In this document: piece by piece, positions 5,417 to 10,615 of the stretch
Layout: every line of letters starts with the position of its first letter
Position numbering within the stretch: position 1 is the stretch's first letter
Origin: a bacterium
GTDB lineage: Bacteria; UBP15; UBA6099; JAJRTR01
Direction: 5' to 3'
DNA length: 10,615 nucleotides
NCBI GenBank assembly: GCA_024278215.1
Contig: JAJRTR010000063.1
Span: 1 to 10,615, forward strand
Made by a program: the position numbers and the translations under genes
The notes under the pieces: generated by a model
What the model was told of the DNA's origin: nothing
The model's database searches: none
Seen by the model: only the letters and a program-made list of their open reading frames with translations

Positions 5417-8400
5417 ATGAGAAAATTGAGATGGATGACAGTCCTGGCGGTAGCGGTATATATGTTGCTGCTTGGCGCAGCCAAGGTTTCAGCGGATGAT
5501 GTGGAGTTTAAATTCACAATCCCCACTATTCCGGATACACCGATAATCGAGAGTGTAAGCAACTCCTCGGCAATTGCCGGTCAGGATTCATTCACAGTAT
5601 ACGCGACAATCAACGGACAGACACAGCTCGAAGCCTGCTGCAACGGCACGTGTACGCACGAATGTGAACCGAACTGCGACTTTTCCGCCTGCGAAATGGA
5701 AGACTACACCGGGCAGGCGGACCCGCGGGTCATTCCGAACCCGACATGTATCCCTAACGCAAACGACACGTCCGGCGGCAGCAACTCAAGCACATGCGGC
5801 GGCAAATCAGGGAACCCGAAAGTCTACTACTATTACAGCGGCGACACAAGCAACACAGCCAGTGTAGACATGACCTATAACTCGACAACCGGGAAGTTCG
5901 AAGGAGTTATCCCAATCACAGGATTAAGCGAAGGTGATGAAGTTACATACTATATCGTGGCTGTAGACAGCAGGGGAAATGTCGTAGCGCAAGTACCAGA
6001 CCCGGAAACAGCGCCCTGCACCACGATTTCCTCTTGGGCGTCCGAATACTCCACACCTGACATAGACAATTGCCAGTTCGCCAACAGCTATGAAGAGTGC
6101 GGCAAGTTTAAAAGTGGAACGCCAACCTGCTACTCAAGTAATAACACTGTTCGTGATATTGAAAATGATACATGTGATGTCGACGGAAACACGACATCGG
6201 GTCTTGGCCTTGTGGATATCCTCGGCTTTTCCGCCGGGGCAGGAAAAGGCTTTTCAGATATGCCCAATGATGTTGTTGTCTGTACACAGATTACTCTGGG
6301 CGCAAATCCTCCCGACCCGGGCACAAGCAGCGGTGCGATCGAAGCTTATCTCATGATATTTTTCAACCCCGACATGCCCGACTCAAACCCGTATGACGTA
6401 CACATGGAAAATGTTTTCGCCATTACCTACGCACCCGAAGCCGCCGGTGCAGACCCGAATCTGGTCAAGGTTCTCTGGGATGGCGAATGCGTAACAAACC
6501 CGAATACTGCGGATATCCTGGGCTGTAAACTCATCGTGGGCAGCCTGAGTGAAACAACGCTTCAGATCGGCGCGGCCGGCGGAAAACTCAGCTTCATCGC
6601 CAAAAACAGCCTGCCCAACGGCGACACCATTCTCGGCTCGACTCATAACTCGGCCAGGCTGATTATGGTAACCGGCGACATCGACCTCAGCGGCTCGACA
6701 CCCTTCTGGCTGGTCGACCTCAGCGTGGGCCTCAGTACCGTGAAAGAAAACAAGACAGTTACCGTTGAACAAGCGGGCAAACCGGCCGCTACGCTGGCTG
6801 TCAATCCCGGCGAATGTAAAGCCTCGGGAGCTTCTTCCTACACTACCGGCACATGCCCTCAGAGCACCTCGGAACCGGATTCAAACGAATGCAAGATCAC
6901 CCTGTACGCTTCGCCCGACGCGGGCTTTACAGGCGAATACAAGATTTATGTCAACACAGTCGACGACGCGAGTTCCGCCACTTATGACAGCTCTATCACC
7001 TCAAACATTTCCGGAACCAATTATTTCCAGTATGTTATCGGCGACGACACGGGAGAACTCCTCGACGGCAAGACATACTATTTCTTCTTTACGAGTGTGA
7101 ACGATTCGAACCCGGACATGGAAACCGACATGTCGGAGGCGGCAAAGTCAAAATGCACAGTAGAAGACTGGGTGCCGCCCGCCGCGCCGAACAGCATGTC
7201 GTGCGCCACGCCCGACGGCAACGAGGGTATATGCGAATGCACATGGAACATGGACACACTCACCGACCCATCCGTACAGGGGTTCTTCATCAGCCGTGAC
7301 TCCGTCAACCTCAATACCAGCCCATTTGGCGCAGTGCCGAACCAGTCGAGCTACCAGTACAGCTACACGGACAACGACACCACCACGCTGGAACTCGGCG
7401 GCGGCCCCTACACATACAGGATCAAGGCTCTCGACGCCGGCGGCAACCAGTCTACAGCAGCCGGCGACGGCAGCGACACAGACACGTGCACACCTGAAGA
7501 CCTCAAAAAACCCGGCAAGATCAGTTCGCTCTCCGTCACGCTCAAATCAGGCATATACGGCGTAGACCTTTCCTGGGAGCAGGGCGAAGACGAAGACCTG
7601 GCCGGCTACAATGTCTACAAGTGTGAGGTCAGCACAAGCGAGCAGACGGATTGCCAGACTAAAGACGACTACCTGACTGGCGGCTATAACGAAAAAATCA
7701 ACTCTTCTATGATTGACAACAGCGGGACACTGGAAGTTGATTCCGAAAACTTCCCGCAGACTGACACCATGTTCTGCTTCTGGGTGGAAGCCTGCGACAA
7801 CTGCGACACGGCAGGTACGTGCCCGAGCAAAACCACACCCAACTGCAGCAACCACGATACGACTACGATCTACAGAAAATGTCTCACGATAACGAGCGTA
7901 CCGGACCCATATAAGCCCGATCTGCCGACTTCAGTATCCACGACGGCGTCGGCGGTGGGCGGAGCGTGCGAGATCACTTTCAGCCGTGTAACATCCGACG
8001 ACGAAGGCGCATTCGAGAATTCGAGTTATCCCACACCGGTGGAACTCATGGGCTACTATCTGATGCGCACGGAAGCCATCGGCGGCGACTGTACAACAAC
8101 CCCCCTGGGTAATCCAGGCAACCTGGGCAGTTCCATCATAGCCGGAACAGTCACCGCCGCCCAGCAACTCGAAGATACTCTCGACACTACCGACGACAAT
8201 AACGGTGACGGCCTCACGAATGGGACCCAGTACTGCTATACCGTTTACTCTTATGATGCCGCAGGTAACTTCAAGACCGACACATTGACTTCCAGCCAGA
8301 TAGGATCATGCACACCGGCAGACACCAAGGCACCGGACAAACCGGTCATGGAGCCTATGGTGTTCGACGAGTATTCATGCACACCGAGCTGGGGCGCAGT

Positions 8401-9826
8401 GACAGACAAAGACTCCGTCACCTATAACGTCTACAGATGTGATGATAAAATAGAAAACTGCACAACGACTGGTGACTACGCTTTGCTTGGCGATGGAACC
8501 GGCATACAGACAACAACATTGCAGGACTATAATGTAACAACTGACGATGACTATACCTATTGTGCTTCAGCATTGGACCCCAGCTCCAACGAAAGCACTG
8601 TATATGAAAGTTCAGACCTGACAAACTGCCAGGTATGTACTCCTTCGAACAGGCCCGCGGCACCTGACGCGACAACTGCATGGCAATTCTCCGCTTCGCC
8701 GAACTACGGCGCGAAAGCATGCTGGACGGATTCCACCGACTACGATGTCGGCGGACAGGGCTACAACCTCTATGCCTGCAAGACGGATTGCAACGGCAAA
8801 GAAGCTTCCACCTGCTGTGACCTCCAGGTCGAAACAGGCTACACCGGCAGCCACGCTTGCACAGACGGCAACGAATGGGTAAAGAACACCATTACGGTGA
8901 CCGAGACGGCCGACTACTACATCGGCGTTACTTATGTAAACGACAACGGAATAGAATCGTTCGCGTCTCTCACAAGCAACGCAGTGAACATTGAAACGCA
9001 GGACGCGTGTGTTATCGACCCCAGTGTTTGCAAGACCGTTATTAAGCTGAAGAAGCCCGTCAAGAAGATGCTTGTAGAGGCCTGCACAGGAGCGGATATC
9101 GGCGACGCGACCGCTTGCAAGGCGACCGGCGAAGCGGCGACCGGCGGCTCATGCAAGTCCAACGGTATTATGAGAAAATGTGAAGTACCCCAGAGCGGCT
9201 TGAAAGTGGAACTGGTGCCGATTACCGGCAGTTCGAGAGCCGCCGGCAGAGATTACGGCACTCCCATCAAAACAGGGATCACGAACGCGAGTGGAACTGT
9301 CGAATTCATGGTTCCCGACTCAGACATCCAGGCTGGCACAGAGTATGTCGTCAGGCTGAGAGTCGACAACTACGATACCGCGATGGAAAACATGTGTGAT
9401 AACGATGCCTCCAGCGATGGTTTCTGTGGCATGGACCTTACAGACCCGGCGGAAATCGACACTTCCGGAGACACTGTGACAATGGAGGAGACACCGCCGA
9501 CACTGCCCCCGAACTCCAGCGACGGCGGCTTCACAGGCGACATCGGCAACTTTAATGGGGACGGAAATGTCAATGCCCTGGACCTTGCGAAACTAAAGCC
9601 TGCCTGGGGTTCCCCTCTGGGTACAGATTGCTACAGAACATGGGCTGACGTCAACATGGACGGCAACATCAATGCTCTTGATCTGGCAACCATCAAGGGC
9701 TTCTGGGGAAAACCTGTTGATTCAAGCGCCATCGATCCATCTGCTCCCGGTGCCATGGTGGCTGGCTATAAGATAGTGGACGGAGTGAAAACTCCAGAGA
9801 CATGGCCCCCGGACGAATGTAAATAA
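5417..9826 (+). CDS. Large secreted cysteine-rich protein with fibronectin-III-like repeats and a C-terminal dockerin-type domain
   Basis: The 1469-residue protein has a Sec signal peptide (charged start, hydrophobic core about 8-22, likely cleavage after VSA at 26). An Ig/FN3-like module follows (about 35-190, with EVTYYIVAVDSRGN), interrupted by a Cys-rich insert. Residues about 260-450 form a module I cannot name. From 453 to about 1180 there are roughly six FN3-like modules, several joined by a recurrent Cys-Thr linker: CTVED at 580, CTPED at 691, CTPAD at 965 and CTPSN at 1074. Residues about 1261-1322 resemble a transthyretin/Cna-like beta module. The end carries two dockerin-type calcium loops: NFNGDGNVNALD (1378-1389) and DVNMDGNINALD (1411-1422). 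I count close to 60 cysteines, about 4 percent, pointing to an oxidising extracytoplasmic location with many disulfides. No LPxTG motif, transmembrane anchor or PEP-CTERM signal is visible at the C-terminus. A role in adhesion or surface scaffolding is inferred. No catalytic domain was recognised. Confidence 0.85.
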   Translation: MRKLRWMTVLAVAVYMLLLGAAKVSADDVEFKFTIPTIPDTPIIESVSNSSAIAGQDSFTVYATINGQTQLEACCNGTCTHECEPNCDFSACEMEDYTGQADPRVIPNPTCIPNANDTSGGSNSSTCGGKSGNPKVYYYYSGDTSNTASVDMTYNSTTGKFEGVIPITGLSEGDEVTYYIVAVDSRGNVVAQVPDPETAPCTTISSWASEYSTPDIDNCQFANSYEECGKFKSGTPTCYSSNNTVRDIENDTCDVDGNTTSGLGLVDILGFSAGAGKGFSDMPNDVVVCTQITLGANPPDPGTSSGAIEAYLMIFFNPDMPDSNPYDVHMENVFAITYAPEAAGADPNLVKVLWDGECVTNPNTADILGCKLIVGSLSETTLQIGAAGGKLSFIAKNSLPNGDTILGSTHNSARLIMVTGDIDLSGSTPFWLVDLSVGLSTVKENKTVTVEQAGKPAATLAVNPGECKASGASSYTTGTCPQSTSEPDSNECKITLYASPDAGFTGEYKIYVNTVDDASSATYDSSITSNISGTNYFQYVIGDDTGELLDGKTYYFFFTSVNDSNPDMETDMSEAAKSKCTVEDWVPPAAPNSMSCATPDGNEGICECTWNMDTLTDPSVQGFFISRDSVNLNTSPFGAVPNQSSYQYSYTDNDTTTLELGGGPYTYRIKALDAGGNQSTAAGDGSDTDTCTPEDLKKPGKISSLSVTLKSGIYGVDLSWEQGEDEDLAGYNVYKCEVSTSEQTDCQTKDDYLTGGYNEKINSSMIDNSGTLEVDSENFPQTDTMFCFWVEACDNCDTAGTCPSKTTPNCSNHDTTTIYRKCLTITSVPDPYKPDLPTSVSTTASAVGGACEITFSRVTSDDEGAFENSSYPTPVELMGYYLMRTEAIGGDCTTTPLGNPGNLGSSIIAGTVTAAQQLEDTLDTTDDNNGDGLTNGTQYCYTVYSYDAAGNFKTDTLTSSQIGSCTPADTKAPDKPVMEPMVFDEYSCTPSWGAVTDKDSVTYNVYRCDDKIENCTTTGDYALLGDGTGIQTTTLQDYNVTTDDDYTYCASALDPSSNESTVYESSDLTNCQVCTPSNRPAAPDATTAWQFSASPNYGAKACWTDSTDYDVGGQGYNLYACKTDCNGKEASTCCDLQVETGYTGSHACTDGNEWVKNTITVTETADYYIGVTYVNDNGIESFASLTSNAVNIETQDACVIDPSVCKTVIKLKKPVKKMLVEACTGADIGDATACKATGEAATGGSCKSNGIMRKCEVPQSGLKVELVPITGSSRAAGRDYGTPIKTGITNASGTVEFMVPDSDIQAGTEYVVRLRVDNYDTAMENMCDNDASSDGFCGMDLTDPAEIDTSGDTVTMEETPPTLPPNSSDGGFTGDIGNFNGDGNVNALDLAKLKPAWGSPLGTDCYRTWADVNMDGNINALDLATIKGFWGKPVDSSAIDPSAPGAMVAGYKIVDGVKTPETWPPDECK

Positions 9827-9851
9827 CAACAGCATTTCAAGACTTTCAGAT

Positions 9852-9888
9852 AAAAAAAACCGCGGCCCGGAAAGCCGCGGTTTTTTTG
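9852..9888. terminator. Strong bidirectional Rho-independent terminator
   Basis: CCGCGGC (9860-9866) pairs perfectly with GCCGCGG (9874-9880) around a 7-base loop. The stem is flanked by eight A before and seven T after, so it can terminate on either strand. It lies 26 bases after the stop codon of the FN3/dockerin protein and insulates it from ffh. Confidence 0.95.
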
Positions 9889-9936
9889 TCCATGCGCCCT
9901 GTCAACAAAAGGGAAAATATCGAAAATAAGCATCCG

Positions 9937-10062
9937 GGTGTGCGACATAAAAGCAGGTTAAAAACAACCACATTTTTAATGTGCGAAAAACAGGGACTGG
10001 TAACGCTGTTTTTTCGGTACCTGTCCCGCTTTTCGCAAAAACCCACTTTTGTGTCGCACACC
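9937..10062. repeat. 126-bp nested imperfect inverted repeat (REP/MITE-like)
   Basis: Outer arms: GGTGTGCGACATAAAAG (9937-9953) is complementary at 16 of 17 positions to 10046-10062. Inner arms: GCGAAAA (9983-9989) pairs with TTTTCGC (10030-10036), and GGGACTGGTAACG (9993-10005) pairs at 11 of 13 positions with 10015-10027, leaving a 9-base loop. The arms are asymmetric, with about 29 bases between outer and inner arm on the left and 9 on the right. The left spacer can itself form a small hairpin (TTAAAAA with TTTTTAA, 9958-9964 and 9973-9979). There is no ORF inside. The arrangement resembles palindromic REP elements mobilised by REP-associated tyrosine transposases, or a non-autonomous MITE. 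It lies between a terminator and the ffh promoter, a typical neutral site. Confidence 0.7.
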
Positions 10063-10079
10063 TTAAACAGCTATAACAT

Positions 10080-10108
10080 TTGACAACTGTTTGCGAGACA
10101 TCTAAACT
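10080..10108 (+). promoter_or_regulatory. Sigma-70 promoter of ffh
   Basis: TTGACA (10080-10085) is a perfect -35 box. With an optimal 17-base spacer, TAAACT (10103-10108) matches the -10 consensus at 4 of 6 positions. The transcript would start near 10115, about 33 bases before the ffh ATG. It lies just outside the inverted repeat at 9937-10062. Confidence 0.75.
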
Positions 10109-10130
10109 ATATGATTGCCCTTGAGAAAGT

Positions 10131-10136
10131 AGGAGG
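10131..10136 (+). promoter_or_regulatory. Ribosome binding site of ffh
   Basis: AGGAGG, a full Shine-Dalgarno core, ends 11 bases before the ATG at 10148. The spacing is slightly long but within the working range, and it supports that start. Confidence 0.8.
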
Positions 10137-10147
10137 CGGAAGTTTGT

Positions 10148-10615
10148 ATGCTCGACAGTTTCAGTGAAAAGCTCGGCGCGACGTTTAAAAAACTGAGCGG
10201 AAAAGGACAGATAACCGAGAAGAATGTCAAGGAGGCTCTGCGCGAGCTTCGTTTCACGCTGCTCGAAGCCGACGTCAACTTTGATGTGGTAAAAAGATTC
10301 ATCGGCGATGTGCGGGAAGCGGCGATGGGCGAGGCGGTCATGAAGAGCCTGACGCCTCATCAGCAGTTCTTCAAGATAGTTCGCGACAACCTCACGGACA
10401 TGCTCGGCGGCGAGCATGAAAGCCTGATCGTCGCGCCTGCCGCGCCCACTATTTATCTCGTGTGCGGTCTTCAGGGCTCGGGCAAGACCACCACCTGCGG
10501 CAAGCTGGGTATGATGCTCTCGAAAAAGGACAAGAGTGTGCTCGCTGTTCCGCTCGATGTCTACCGGCCCGCCGCTATCGACCAGCTCCGCATCGTCGCT
10601 GATAAAACAGGCATC
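10148..10615 (+). CDS. ffh: Signal recognition particle GTPase Ffh (SRP54), 5' part only
   Basis: The first 156 codons are present and the frame is open at the right edge; a complete Ffh is about 440-450 residues. Ffh binds 4.5S RNA and signal sequences emerging from ribosomes and docks with FtsY at the membrane. The N-terminal helical N domain is clear (MLDSFSEKLGATFKKL, then the typical VKEALRELRFTLLEADVNFD and SLTPHQQFFKIV). The G domain begins with the P-loop GLQGSGKTTTCGKL, and the next GTPase motif is DVYRPAAIDQL. All visible motifs match the family. The start follows a good Shine-Dalgarno sequence and gives the usual N-terminus. It has its own promoter and is separated from the secreted-protein gene by a terminator. 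The M domain and any downstream genes (often rpsP and rimM) lie outside the window. Confidence 0.96.
   Translation, partial: MLDSFSEKLGATFKKLSGKGQITEKNVKEALRELRFTLLEADVNFDVVKRFIGDVREAAMGEAVMKSLTPHQQFFKIVRDNLTDMLGGEHESLIVAPAAPTIYLVCGLQGSGKTTTCGKLGMMLSKKDKSVLAVPLDVYRPAAIDQLRIVADKTGI

Overview
The window reads as chromosome from an uncultured, moderately GC-rich bacterium. It has canonical sigma-70 and sigma-54 promoter sequences and Sec signal peptides, and it carries a large secreted modular protein of the kind common in environmental, probably diderm, lineages. Nothing here fixes the phylum. The nadK-recN-steA order is best known from Actinobacteria and some Firmicutes, but the near-perfect sigma-54 promoter argues against Actinobacteria. 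I leave the taxonomy open.

Layout. Positions 1-3152 (minus strand) hold a tightly packed housekeeping operon transcribed leftwards: nadK (NAD kinase), recN (SMC-like DNA repair ATPase) and a steA-like gene cut by the window edge. Successive genes overlap by 1 and 4 bases, so translation is probably coupled. Positions 3153-3260 form a short divergent regulatory gap with a plausible rightward sigma-70 promoter, a perfect hairpin and a 9-base direct repeat. Positions 3261-4988 (plus) encode a secreted glycoside hydrolase family 31 enzyme.

Positions 4989-5416 form a 428-base non-coding region that I consider the most interesting part of the window. It contains, in order, a palindrome plus extra half-site resembling an enhancer site for a sigma-54 activator, a textbook -24/-12 sigma-54 promoter, and a roughly 250-base leader. 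Most of the leader can fold into a compact RNA closed by an 18-bp helix. A second, partly competing hairpin system lies just before a strong ribosome binding site. This leader precedes a 1469-residue, cysteine-rich secreted protein (5417-9826) with an N-terminal module of unknown type, about six fibronectin-III-like modules separated by a recurrent Cys-Thr-Pro linker, a transthyretin/Cna-like module and a C-terminal dockerin-type calcium-binding pair.

Positions 9827-10147 hold a strong symmetric Rho-independent terminator, a 126-bp nested imperfect inverted repeat of REP/MITE type, and a sigma-70 promoter with a perfect -35 box. The promoter leads into ffh (signal recognition particle GTPase), whose first 156 codons are present at the right edge.

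Together, the two flanks are core housekeeping genes (NADP supply, DNA repair, division, protein export). The centre is an accessory block of two secreted proteins: a carbohydrate-active enzyme and a large adhesin- or scaffold-like protein under sigma-54 and possibly leader-RNA control. A shared role for these two in a polysaccharide-related surface function is an inference from adjacency and domain content only.
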